Assembly (NCBI GenBank): GCA_964494345.1
Contig: CAZBSI010000005.1
Coordinates: 124,001-188,000, forward strand
Origin: DTKD01 sp964494345
Lineage (GTDB): Bacteria > Armatimonadota > UBA5829
Direction of reading: 5' to 3'
Length of the DNA stretch: 64,000 nucleotides
Position numbers and translations under genes: made by a program. Positions 34,089 through 42,111 of the stretch are shown one piece after another. Every line of letters starts with the position of its first letter. The stretch's first letter is position 1. The notes beneath the pieces were generated by a model. The model was not told where the DNA came from, searched no databases, and saw only the letters and a program-made list of their open reading frames with translations.

Positions 34089-35873
34089 CTACGGAGGACC
34101 TCCAGGGGTTGCGCCTATCGTGAACCTCGGCCACTGGCTTGTGACCGGATATGTCCACAGAGGCTTAGTATCTGCCGAGTTCCTGGCATAGACGCACCAC
34201 CTCATTTGCACGTCTGGGAAGTTGTTGAGCCTGTTGGCAAGAGACATTCTGTCTCCATCGTTCAACGAGACTTCCGAACCCGAACCCGCATGCATTATGC
34301 TGCTCTCCCATCTCGGAGCAGTTCCTGGAGCTATCGGCTCTACCACTACTTTATACTCACTGGCGCCTTCCAGCGGCAGCCAGCTCAAATTGGCTTCGTT
34401 GTTCAAAAGCTGGCTGACATACAGAGGATCGCCGTCGATCGGCTCCACCGCTTTGTCGCGAGAGAACGGCTCGACAGCCGTCGCCATGATCTCGTTGCCC
34501 AGCTTCGTCATTTGATATTTATAAGTCGTCCCAGACGACCCTTCCGACGTTTCACCCAATCGCGATCTCAGCAAGACGCGCAGATTGTAGGTATGGGTGA
34601 TGCCGTATGGCTCCGCCGGAATTGTTTCCGTAACCGATGTGGGGCTGGTCGCACCCAAAGGCAGCCTGCTGTACGTGACAGCCGTTCCCGCCGCCGTGCC
34701 ATACAGAGCGCTGATATTGATCCGGCCGTTGTTCCAAAGACTGGGGTCGTTAATAGCAGCAACCACTTCAGCATGTCCGTCCAACGCATCCACTGCGTCT
34801 CGAACCACCTGAAGCTCGAAAACGTTTTGGCCATGGTTATAGAGCTTAGGATCCCACGTAAACTCAAGGTTTTTGTTACCGATTCCCAGCGAAGGCGGAT
34901 CGGCAACCCCGCTGCCGCCCTGGAACAACGAGGCAAGCCCTGCGACCACAACCAGTCCAATGAAGAACTTGCCGATCTTGCTGGCCGCACCGCTACTAGC
35001 ATGACTCTTTTTAGGAGCGCCAGAAGGAAGTGGTTCGGATTTAAGCGCCGATGAGACCGTCGGCATGTCATAAATCGCTCTGGCCTTGTCTTCCGGCTGG
35101 ATACCGCGCATAGACTTCAGCACCGCGGCATAAGCGTCGTCCGGCGAGGTGCCAGTCACTTCGAGGTAGCCAATGATCTCGCGGTTTCGAAGCACAATCA
35201 TCCGCATTCCAGGCTTTATTCCCGCTCGCACGCCCTTGTTGATCATAACCTGACTCTCACCGATGTTCATCATAACCGTCGCTTCAGGAATGACATAGTC
35301 GGTCATCGTCTTGACAACAAGATACGCTGCGGCGTTCACAGCCTCTGCGACCAGTGCGTTGTCGTCAGCCGTGTAGCCAACTCGCGCGCTGGATGTGCCC
35401 GTTTGCACCGCACCGTTGATGATCTCACCAGAGGCCTGGTCAATCATCTGTGCGACGATAGTGACGCTGGCGCGCCTGGTTGGGCCAGAACCTGCCAACT
35501 GCACCGATCTTATCGACCCCTGCAGCATCGCGTCCGCGCTGAGCACCTCGCCCAACCTCACCAGGTCGAGTTTGGAGAGCGGGCTGCGAAGGCCAAGCTC
35601 TTCCATTTTCGCGTTCATCATCGTACGTGTGATACTCACATCGTAACGATTCGACTTGCTCATTTCGACGACAACTGCGTCTGTCGCCAGCCTGGCCAGC
35701 AAATCGCCCTGAACTCCAGATTCGTTGGCGAAGTCAATGACTCCCACTGAATAAGTCGGCATAAGCTGTGCACCAGCTTGCTGCGTAAGCGGCGGCATAA
35801 CTGTCGACACAAGCGCCACAACCAGCGCGTAGCAGATGCTTCGGATTGCTCTGTTTTGCAATAGCTGCCTCAA
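34089..35873 (-). CDS. CsgG-like envelope protein with fibronectin-like tail, first gene of surface-protein operon
   Basis: Signal peptide 'RSICYALVVALVSTVMPPL', then a CsgG-type domain: 'YSVGVIDFANESGVQGDLLA', 'LATDAVVVEMSKSNRYDVSI', 'LDLVRLGEVLSADAMLQGSI' and 'ASVTIVAQMIDQASGEIING'. A second segment ('MNIGESQVMINKGVRAGIKP', a FlgT-C/curli-export-like beta domain) follows. A hydrophobic helix 'IGKFFIGLVVVAGLASLFQG' near residue 295 may anchor it. The C-terminal 250 residues look like two FN3-type domains. The frame opens at a GTG (35903), but AGGAGG at 35884-35889 is ten bases before a TTG at 35873 that starts a proper signal peptide; the TTG is preferred (594 aa). CsgG itself forms the outer-membrane pore for curli secretion. 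Confidence 0.75.
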   Translation of the reverse strand: MRQLLQNRAIRSICYALVVALVSTVMPPLTQQAGAQLMPTYSVGVIDFANESGVQGDLLARLATDAVVVEMSKSNRYDVSITRTMMNAKMEELGLRSPLSKLDLVRLGEVLSADAMLQGSIRSVQLAGSGPTRRASVTIVAQMIDQASGEIINGAVQTGTSSARVGYTADDNALVAEAVNAAAYLVVKTMTDYVIPEATVMMNIGESQVMINKGVRAGIKPGMRMIVLRNREIIGYLEVTGTSPDDAYAAVLKSMRGIQPEDKARAIYDMPTVSSALKSEPLPSGAPKKSHASSGAASKIGKFFIGLVVVAGLASLFQGGSGVADPPSLGIGNKNLEFTWDPKLYNHGQNVFELQVVRDAVDALDGHAEVVAAINDPSLWNNGRINISALYGTAAGTAVTYSRLPLGATSPTSVTETIPAEPYGITHTYNLRVLLRSRLGETSEGSSGTTYKYQMTKLGNEIMATAVEPFSRDKAVEPIDGDPLYVSQLLNNEANLSWLPLEGASEYKVVVEPIAPGTAPRWESSIMHAGSGSEVSLNDGDRMSLANRLNNFPDVQMRWCVYARNSADTKPLWTYPVTSQWPRFTIGATPGGPP

Positions 35874-36162
35874 CGGTCGATTTCCTCCTAAATTGAGCCA
35901 CACGATTATCTCACCTATGGTGAGTTCGTTGCACTGAAATATCAGTCCTGTGTCGCCGTGCGCAGTCGCCGCAGAAAAGTTCGTGCCCTATCCGGACAAT
36001 TCCGTCGACGAACGGTGGGGGCGAGGCGCGGTGGCGAAAGAATAGATGACGACGAGCCTGCCGTCCGACTGAGCATCTTGCCCAGTCCTCGACACGCGCA
36101 GGAAATGCAGGTTTTGATATGGTGCAGACTCACTGCTCATCCGCGAACTCATCAGTCACCCA
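35874..36162 (-). other. Long 5' leader of the surface-protein operon
   Basis: Roughly 280 non-coding bases between the predicted promoter and the first gene. It can form several hairpins on the minus strand, for example GACTGGGCA / TGCTCAGTC with an AGA loop near 36061-36085. I recognise no known riboswitch and see no gene. Confidence 0.45.
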
Positions 36163-36192
36163 ACTATAACATACCTACTCATGTTAGGGCAA
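36163..36192 (-). promoter_or_regulatory. Candidate promoter for surface-protein operon
   Basis: Minus-strand TTGCCC (36187-36192), 18-bp spacer, TATAGT (36163-36168), overlapping the last codons of coaE. The -10 box is good and the -35 moderate. Confidence 0.45.
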
Positions 36193-36810
36193 GCGAATTT
36201 CGTCCCAAACCGCTCGAACCTGGCTCTCTAGTGACTCAAGCGAACCATCATTCCAAATCACCCAATCCGCCCGCTCGATTTTCACATCCAACGGCATCTG
36301 GGCCTTTATTCTAAGTTCAGCCTCGTCAGAAGAGATACCCCTTATGGTTGTGAGACGACATACCTGCGTTTCAAGTTCCGCCGCAACCACGACAACATCA
36401 TCTACAACGCTCTCAAGGCCACATTCGATAAGCAACGGTATTTCCACCGCCAGCACTCCGTCGATGTTGGCGCTATCGGCGCGAAATTCCTCAATTTGTC
36501 GATTGATCTGTGCGATTATCTGCGGATGCGTGATATCTTCGAGGTCCTGCCGGGCAGATGGGTCAGAAAATATAATTCCTCCGAGAACCGCCCTGTCGAT
36601 CTCGCCATCAATACCGACAATCTCCTCGCCGAAACGCCGGATGGTTTGCTGGTAGCAAATCCCCCCCTTTGCCAGGACTTCGCGAGCAACGCCATCCGCG
36701 CTGAGCGTCCGGGCGCCCAACCGCGCCAAAATGCTCATCACCGTGCTTTTTCCGGTGGCGATGCCTCCGGTAACCCCTATAACTCGCCCCATATCCATAT
36801 CCTTCACCAT
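36184..36810 (-). CDS. coaE: Dephospho-CoA kinase
   Basis: Final step of coenzyme A synthesis: ATP-dependent phosphorylation of the 3' hydroxyl of dephospho-CoA in the cytoplasm. The P-loop is 'VIGVTGGIATGKSTVMSILA' near the start. 'GARTLSADGVAREVL' carries the conserved DAD/D-x-IAR-like position, 'DITHPQI' the conserved HP, and 'LAVEIPLLIECGLESVVDDV' the CoA-binding LLFE-like segment. At 208 aa the length is normal. ATGs at 36810, 36798 and 36792 are all possible starts; AAGGA eight bases before the third favours 36792. It lies 120 bp downstream of rpsA on the same strand. Confidence 0.95.
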   Translation of the reverse strand: MVKDMDMGRVIGVTGGIATGKSTVMSILARLGARTLSADGVAREVLAKGGICYQQTIRRFGEEIVGIDGEIDRAVLGGIIFSDPSARQDLEDITHPQIIAQINRQIEEFRADSANIDGVLAVEIPLLIECGLESVVDDVVVVAAELETQVCRLTTIRGISSDEAELRIKAQMPLDVKIERADWVIWNDGSLESLESQVRAVWDEIRLP

Positions 36811-36868
36811 TACTTCACCAAATCACGGTTTTCCTCCTTCGTATTTATGCGATCCCCACTCACAATAA

Positions 36869-36895
36869 CGGCCCGATGCAGGATGCACCGGGCCG
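36869..36895 (-). terminator. Hairpin after rpsA
   Basis: CGGCCCG-A-TGCA (36869-36880) pairs with TGCA-C-CGGGCCG (36884-36895), with one A-C mismatch, 37 bp beyond the rpsA stop. The U-tract is weak (TTATTGTG), so read-through into coaE is plausible. Confidence 0.6.
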
Positions 36896-36931
36896 CAATA
36901 TGCGTTTTCTGTTTTCGCTTATCTGCCGGGA

Positions 36932-38647
36932 TTACTCAGCAGCCTCTTCCTCGGCGGCAGCTTCGGAAGGCTCTTCGACGGATTCCTCGACCTGCTCTAC
37001 GGCTTCTTCAGCCACAGGCTCCGCAGTTTCGATCTCGACCTCTTCCACCGCCTCGACAACTTCCTCTATCTCCGACTGCTCTGTTTCAACAGCATCAACA
37101 GGAAGCTCATCTTCGGCCTTGGTCAGTTCCTCGATAATCTCGTCGATCTGCTCTACTTCCGCAAGCGCCTCTGCCTCTGCCAGGGCCTCTTTCTGCGCCG
37201 ATCTGGCACGAGATTTTCTCCTTGCGGCCTTCTCGCTGTCCGGTTTAGCCATCGATGAGAATTGATCCAACTGTCCGCCGATCAAATCGCCGATGGTAGT
37301 TCGTGTCTCCGGCCTGCTCTGCTGATAGTGCCTGTAGTCGGGCTGCTCTTCGCGCGGCGGCCTCTCCGGCTGCGGCTGAAGCTGTCGCAGCGAGAGCGTC
37401 ATCCGGCGCTCTTCCGGTCGAAGGTCGATGATCTTGACCTCGACCTCATCACCCACATTCACAACTTCCTCAGGCTTGTTGACTCTCTTATGAGCAAGCT
37501 CCGCATTGGGGATAATCCCCTCAACTCCGCCCTCTACCGCGACAAACGCGCCAAACGGGACCAAGCGAGTGATATTGACCTTGATGGTCTCCCCAACGTT
37601 ATGAATCCTCTGGACCTCGATCCACGGATCCGGCAGAATCTGCCTCAAACCAAGGGAAACTCGACCCTGCTCGAGGTTCAGTTTAAGGACCATAACCTGA
37701 ATCTTCTGTCCTACTTTGACAGCTTCGGAAGGATGGTTGATTCTGGTCCACGACATCTCGCTGACGTGCAGCAGGCCATCGACTCCGCCAAGGTCAACAA
37801 ATGCTCCATAGTCGGTTATCCTGCGAACGACTCCGTCACGTATCTGACCTTCGGCCAGCGAAGTGATAGTGTCCTTCTTCAGTTTCTCCTGCTCTTCTTC
37901 AGCAGCCATTCTATTTGAAAGAACGACTTTTCTGCGCTCGCGGTCAACTTCAATGACTCTGAACGTCATGCTCTGGCCGATAAACTTATCCAAATTCTTA
38001 AGTCTGCCGCTGCCCACATGGGAAGCCGGCACGAACCCGCGAATACCCAAATCCACAACCAGCCCGCCTTTGACCCGGTCGGAGACCATCGCCTTAAGGG
38101 TGTCCTTTTCGCGATGCGCCTTTTCGACACGATCCCAAGCGTTTTCGAAGTCCGCTCTTTTCTTGGAGAGAATCGGGCCGCCCTCCGCGCTGTCCGCCTG
38201 CACAACGTAGACGCGAATTCGCTCTCCCACGCTGACGACGTCCTCAGGGTTGGCGCCTGGGTCGCGGGAGAGTTCGTTGGGCTTGACGTGGCCTTCAGAC
38301 TTCGTCCCTACATCAACCAGCACTCCCTCGCGGTCTATGTGCACAACCACCCCATCAACCACTTCGCCTTCTTTGAGCGCCTTAAATGTGCCGCCATAAT
38401 CAATTCCGGCTTCGGCCGCCATCGCCTCTTCCATCGTCATTTCTTTCTCGACGGGTTTTGGCTCTGTCGTTTCGACCGCTTCCGGCTGGTCTGCTCCCTG
38501 GTCAGGAGTCTGTGCCTGGTCTTGCGGTGTCTCCTCTCCGGCGGCTGCCTCTACGGCGCCGTCTGATTCGGATGTACCGAATGGCGTTGCAGACATTTCG
38601 TGGTTCGGATCAGTATTCTGATCCTGCTCAAACTTCTCGTCAGACAT
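36932..38647 (-). CDS. rpsA: Ribosomal protein S1
   Basis: RNA-binding protein of the 30S subunit that helps mRNA docking. Four S1 (OB-fold) domains are visible: 'GEVVDGVVVHIDREGVLVDV' (about residue 90), 'LKAMVSDRVKGGLVVDLGIR' (about 175), 'GQIRDGVVRRITDYGAFVDL' (about 260) and 'IKVNITRLVPFGAFVAVEGG' (about 345). The ends of the second to fourth read 'RRKVVLSNR', 'GRVSLGLRQ' and 'RRMTLSLRQ'. E. coli S1 has six domains; four is common outside Proteobacteria. The last 130 residues are a Glu-rich acidic tail. The frame opens at a GTG that overlaps the ribosome site; AGGAG eight bases before the ATG at 38645-38647 sets the start. Confidence 0.93.
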   Translation of the reverse strand: MSDEKFEQDQNTDPNHEMSATPFGTSESDGAVEAAAGEETPQDQAQTPDQGADQPEAVETTEPKPVEKEMTMEEAMAAEAGIDYGGTFKALKEGEVVDGVVVHIDREGVLVDVGTKSEGHVKPNELSRDPGANPEDVVSVGERIRVYVVQADSAEGGPILSKKRADFENAWDRVEKAHREKDTLKAMVSDRVKGGLVVDLGIRGFVPASHVGSGRLKNLDKFIGQSMTFRVIEVDRERRKVVLSNRMAAEEEQEKLKKDTITSLAEGQIRDGVVRRITDYGAFVDLGGVDGLLHVSEMSWTRINHPSEAVKVGQKIQVMVLKLNLEQGRVSLGLRQILPDPWIEVQRIHNVGETIKVNITRLVPFGAFVAVEGGVEGIIPNAELAHKRVNKPEEVVNVGDEVEVKIIDLRPEERRMTLSLRQLQPQPERPPREEQPDYRHYQQSRPETRTTIGDLIGGQLDQFSSMAKPDSEKAARRKSRARSAQKEALAEAEALAEVEQIDEIIEELTKAEDELPVDAVETEQSEIEEVVEAVEEVEIETAEPVAEEAVEQVEESVEEPSEAAAEEEAAE

Positions 38648-38817
38648 CGAAAACACTCCTCTTCGCGAACAAGCCGCACGTCGTGGGGCTCTCGCGGGTT
38701 AGTCATCCCAGACCCAGATTTCCGTAAGCCCAGGAGGCTGGTCAGTGCCGGCATAAGTTAATGCGGGCGCTTGCCGGCAAGCTGTACGGATCCAGCTAGC
38801 GGTATCCCGCATCTAAT

Positions 38818-38846
38818 AATATAAACGGTTGATTCGACTACGTCAA
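38818..38846 (-). promoter_or_regulatory. Sigma-70 promoter for rpsA
   Basis: Minus-strand TTGACG (38841-38846), 17-bp spacer, TATATT (38818-38823), about 170 bases before the rpsA start. The intervening leader contains the perfect palindrome GCTTGCCGGCAAGC at 38770-38783. Confidence 0.75.
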
Positions 38847-38884
38847 ATTTAATCTGCAGGCAGTGGAATAAAATGTAATTTAGG

Positions 38885-38960
38885 CGGTGCTCGCCGTGGA
38901 TTCCGCGACTACGCGCGGAATGACAAAGGTGGTGGCGTGAAATGACGAGGGTAGTAGCCG
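38885..38960. repeat. Family A intergenic repeat
   Basis: GGATTCCGCGACTACGCGCG-GAATGACA, a hairpin of the family A type, followed by a second partial GAAATGACGAGG copy. It lies between the rpsA promoter and the end of the hydrogenase operon. Confidence 0.7.
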
Positions 38961-38978
38961 CGCAATGGCAAAGCCGCA

Positions 38979-40124
38979 TCAATAGAACTTCAATTCTGTC
39001 TCTTTGCCCAGGGATTCCAGGCGTTTGGCGAGTTTTTCTATTACCGTGCGCCTCAGGAATATCGAGTCCGGCAGGCCTGTGTTTTGATGAGCGGGGTTTC
39101 TGGCGGTGCCGACCATAAAGGTTATGCCGTCGACGGCTTCGAGATGATCCAGCAGCGTCGTGGCAGCGTCCATTCTGTCCCTGGGCCGGCCACTGGCCAG
39201 ATACTCCGAAGCGCGGCTTAAGGTCAATATCCCTTCTGTAACCAGATCGACCCCGTCCAGCCTGGCTATTGGAGGCAGATCCGTGTCGATGTATCTCTCA
39301 TCAGGGATGAGTTTTGCGTCCAAATGATCCGCAAGCAGGTGTGAAGTGGTGCCTCCGCAGACAATTTTTCGGCCTTTTGTGGCCATAAAGTCCCGCAACA
39401 TACGTTTTACGTGTTCGCGATTCCCCGGAGGGCCGGTGAGCAGGGTAGCGTTCTGGGCTTTGCGATAACGCGCACACAGCACGGTTCCATCGTCGCCGGG
39501 TCGTTCATGCCAGAATCCAAGGGCGGTCTGCGCGACTCTGTCGGCAATCTGCGTGCAATCACACAAATCCGGCGCGGCCTGTGAGACGTATTCCAGAATC
39601 CCATCCTCCTGCCAGCCCATCGGCAGCCCCTCCCCTACTCCCGCGTAGACAATACCATCGCTGAACAGCATTACCGCATCGTTGGGATTGAGCCGGAAGT
39701 GCGACTCGTGTATGCTGCGCTCCATTATGGTGCGCTCAATGCTCTTTATGGTCGCCGGCCTTACGCCTCCCCGCAAATGCAGCAAGGTGGGGGAATCATA
39801 TTGGGCCACCGTGACGTGACCGGTATCGTAGATTCTTACGATAGAAAACGTGGAATAGGCGATATTGCGCCATTTGCAGACCGGCAGGGTGGCGATCAGA
39901 GTCTCCACGATCTCCTGAAGCGATAACTCGCCGGAAAAGAGCCCCGTGGCCAACTCGACGGTCATCGTGGCCAGCACATTGGCCTTGACACCACTGCCCA
40001 ATCCATCGGACAGCACGATGATCGTCGAGTCCGGGGTTCGGGATATTTTTATCGCGTCCCCGCATATATCCTCGCCATTTTTAGAAAACTGGCGTGAAGT
40101 TACGTCTACTGCGTATTTTTTCAT
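38979..40124 (-). CDS. SpoIIE-like PP2C serine phosphatase of hydrogenase operon
   Basis: 381 residues. The N-terminal two thirds are a PP2C/SpoIIE domain: 'DICGDAIKISRTPDSTIIVL', 'SDGLGSGVKANVLATMTVEL' (the metal-binding DG-G-G), 'LNPNDAVMLFSDGIVYAGVG' and 'RPGDDGTVLCARYRK' with the final Asp pair. The remaining ~140 residues ('KGRKIVCGGTTSHLLADHLD', 'IDTDLPPIARLDGVDLVTEG') form a distinct domain found in homologues encoded next to sensory [FeFe] hydrogenases. Its start overlaps the stop of the sensory hydrogenase by four bases (ATGA). Expected role: dephosphorylation of a regulatory protein in response to the hydrogenase partner. Confidence 0.88.
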   Translation of the reverse strand: MKKYAVDVTSRQFSKNGEDICGDAIKISRTPDSTIIVLSDGLGSGVKANVLATMTVELATGLFSGELSLQEIVETLIATLPVCKWRNIAYSTFSIVRIYDTGHVTVAQYDSPTLLHLRGGVRPATIKSIERTIMERSIHESHFRLNPNDAVMLFSDGIVYAGVGEGLPMGWQEDGILEYVSQAAPDLCDCTQIADRVAQTALGFWHERPGDDGTVLCARYRKAQNATLLTGPPGNREHVKRMLRDFMATKGRKIVCGGTTSHLLADHLDAKLIPDERYIDTDLPPIARLDGVDLVTEGILTLSRASEYLASGRPRDRMDAATTLLDHLEAVDGITFMVGTARNPAHQNTGLPDSIFLRRTVIEKLAKRLESLGKETELKFY

Positions 40125-41863
40125 CGCGATTTATCAGCACGACCGCCGTTTTCGTCGGATTCCTTCATCAATTCGGTGAGCTTGCGCAAAAGAACCCTGG
40201 TCTCGCTGGTAGTCTCGCCCAAAATCCCCGCGATCTCCTGGGCCATCAGCATCTGCTTCTGAATAACTTCCTCAGCGTGAGAGAGCGTCTCTTCGCGGAT
40301 ATGATCGAGACGACTCAGCCCCTCGGTGCCCTTGTCCACATTGGCAAGAATACCAACCACCAAAGCCTCATGCTCGATTCTGTAGACATTCAGGCTGGCG
40401 CTGATATGATAAGCCGGGAATGAAACGTCCTTGTTAACGATTCTATCGACGGCCCGCGCCATAACCTTCTCAAAATCACCCGTATCCATCAGCGTCGACA
40501 GAGGTTTGCCTATTATGCCCTTGCTGCAGGAGAACAGGTCCGCGAACGCCGCGTTGAAATCGACCACCCTCAGCGAGGAATCGACTATGACAATACCGTT
40601 CGGGCTGTTGTCTATAATCTGGTCCGCCTTGCGTTCAGCGACTTTTCTCATCCACGGAATGCACATGGTATGCTCCGCCATACCCGACAGCACAGCGATA
40701 GCATTTGCGCGACACGACGGATACCCGCACGCGCCGCAATTTAACTCATCGTCAGGGGTGATCTTGCCGGTCCTGGCGAGCACCGTTCTAATAGCCTCTT
40801 CGGTGATTTCCGGCTGGTCGATAACGGTCTCGCTGTAGGCTCGTCTCAGGTCGACATCTTCCATAATGGCGTCGAAGTCGGCGGTATCCTCATCCCTGGC
40901 CGAGCGCTTTTGGTGCTGTAGTATCTGGTTGCGCCTTCTGAATATGTCTTTGCCATCTCCAAAGCACGCGCCGTTGATACAGCCGCCGGGACAGTACAAG
41001 GCCTCGAAGAGCTTAACAGTGCTGCCGTTTTTCAGATTTTCCAGCATCTCCGAGACCTGCTCGCTGCCGGAAAGCGCGACGAAGTCCTGTTTTAGCAAAT
41101 CAGGCTGCATCGCCGCAGCTTCGGCAAGCCCGCCCTCAAGAGGGAACAATCGGGCCAGCGATGCGGGAATATCGTCCATTTCGGCTGATCTTAACTGGTC
41201 TTTTCTGATGTTCGCCGAATCTATCCAGTCCCGGAGTTCCTCGAATGTCAGCGCCACATCGACATCCCCGGCTAAGTCGGGTTGCTCAGCCTCGGCTTTT
41301 TTGGCCGAACAAGGCCCGATGAAGACGACCTTTGTATCCTGGCCGTATTTGGCCTTCAAGTGCCGGGCATGCGCGATCATCGGCGACACCACCGGCGCGA
41401 TGTTGTCGATTAGGTCCGGATGATATTTCACTATCAGATCGACCAGTACCGGGCAGGCGGAGGCGACGTGGGACTGGGGCTCCTCAGCAACCACCTTCGC
41501 CGTCGCACGAGCCACCAACTCCGCACCTACCGCCGTCTCCGCTACCATATCAAACCCCAGCTTCTTTAGAACAGCAGGAAACAAACCTCCACCATAGTCG
41601 GGAAAAGCCGCCACATACGACGGCGCGACCGACGCAATCACGCGCCCGGTCCCGATCAGTTCCCGCGCACGCGCCAGGTCATCCCTGACCTGTTTGGCGT
41701 TTTGCGGACACTCCCGCACGCAGGTTCCGCAGGCCAGGCAGCGGGCGGGGTCGACCTGCGCCTGGCCCTCGGAAATGCGGATGGCCTTCACCGGACAAAT
41801 CCGCACACAGCGATAGCAGTCTCTGCATCTCGCCTTGTTGGTGGATATAATTCCTGTGTTCAC
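40121..41863 (-). CDS. hydS: PAS-containing, sensory-type [FeFe] hydrogenase (HydS-like)
   Basis: 580 residues. Two [4Fe-4S] ferredoxin motifs lie at 13-23 and 42-52. The H-cluster ligands are Cys137 ('ASACPVL'), Cys185 ('GPCSAKKAE'), Cys291 and Cys295 ('EALYCPGGCINGACFG'). The usual L1 sequence TSCCP reads SACP, so the proton-relay Cys is Ala136, as in putative sensory enzymes such as T. maritima HydS. A further cluster domain has Cys376, 379, 384 and 401 ('NCGACGYPSC'). It is followed by a PAS domain (about 415-500, 'DNSPNGIVIVDSSLRVVDFN') and a coiled-coil tail. Overlaps of four bases on both sides couple it to the [2Fe-2S] protein and the PP2C gene. Inferred role: H2 or redox sensing rather than bulk catalysis. 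Confidence 0.9.
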   Translation of the reverse strand: MNTGIISTNKARCRDCYRCVRICPVKAIRISEGQAQVDPARCLACGTCVRECPQNAKQVRDDLARARELIGTGRVIASVAPSYVAAFPDYGGGLFPAVLKKLGFDMVAETAVGAELVARATAKVVAEEPQSHVASACPVLVDLIVKYHPDLIDNIAPVVSPMIAHARHLKAKYGQDTKVVFIGPCSAKKAEAEQPDLAGDVDVALTFEELRDWIDSANIRKDQLRSAEMDDIPASLARLFPLEGGLAEAAAMQPDLLKQDFVALSGSEQVSEMLENLKNGSTVKLFEALYCPGGCINGACFGDGKDIFRRRNQILQHQKRSARDEDTADFDAIMEDVDLRRAYSETVIDQPEITEEAIRTVLARTGKITPDDELNCGACGYPSCRANAIAVLSGMAEHTMCIPWMRKVAERKADQIIDNSPNGIVIVDSSLRVVDFNAAFADLFSCSKGIIGKPLSTLMDTGDFEKVMARAVDRIVNKDVSFPAYHISASLNVYRIEHEALVVGILANVDKGTEGLSRLDHIREETLSHAEEVIQKQMLMAQEIAGILGETTSETRVLLRKLTELMKESDENGGRADKSR

Positions 41864-42108
41864 TGTGCTCGCCTCAGTATGTGCTCGAAGAAGAACGTCT
41901 CCGCTTTATCCGGCGTGATTCCGCCGTAAGTGACGCCATCTACCACCACATTCGGCGCCTGAATACAATTATCCAGACACAGATCAGCGGCCAGATCCAC
42001 TTCTTCGGCCAAATTGTGTTCGTCAATCAGCGCCTTCAGCACCTTCATAGTCTTGGCGCCGCCTCTGATATGACACGAACTACCGACGCAGCATTTTACC
42101 GTTATCAC
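41860..42108 (-). CDS. Small thioredoxin-like [2Fe-2S] ferredoxin
   Basis: 82 residues, with four cysteines in the NuoE/thioredoxin-like pattern: 'CVGSSCHIRG' and 'DLCLDNCIQAPNVVVDG', closing with 'YGGITPDKAETFF'. It is clearly related to the C-terminal domain of HydA encoded just upstream, which has 'CIGTNCYLRG', 'FCFEKCKASPNVQVGD' and 'YGGITPDKIDKFF'. Probably an electron carrier between HydABC and the sensory hydrogenase. The start is 3 bp after the hydA stop, and the stop overlaps the next gene by four bases. Confidence 0.88.
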   Translation of the reverse strand: MITVKCCVGSSCHIRGGAKTMKVLKALIDEHNLAEEVDLAADLCLDNCIQAPNVVVDGVTYGGITPDKAETFFFEHILRRAQ

Positions 42109-42111
42109 TGG

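Noticed and set aside
36120..36162. Possible hammerhead ribozyme ('CTGATGAG' on the minus strand)
   Set aside because: The core lacks the required GAAA after stem II and a proper cleavage helix.
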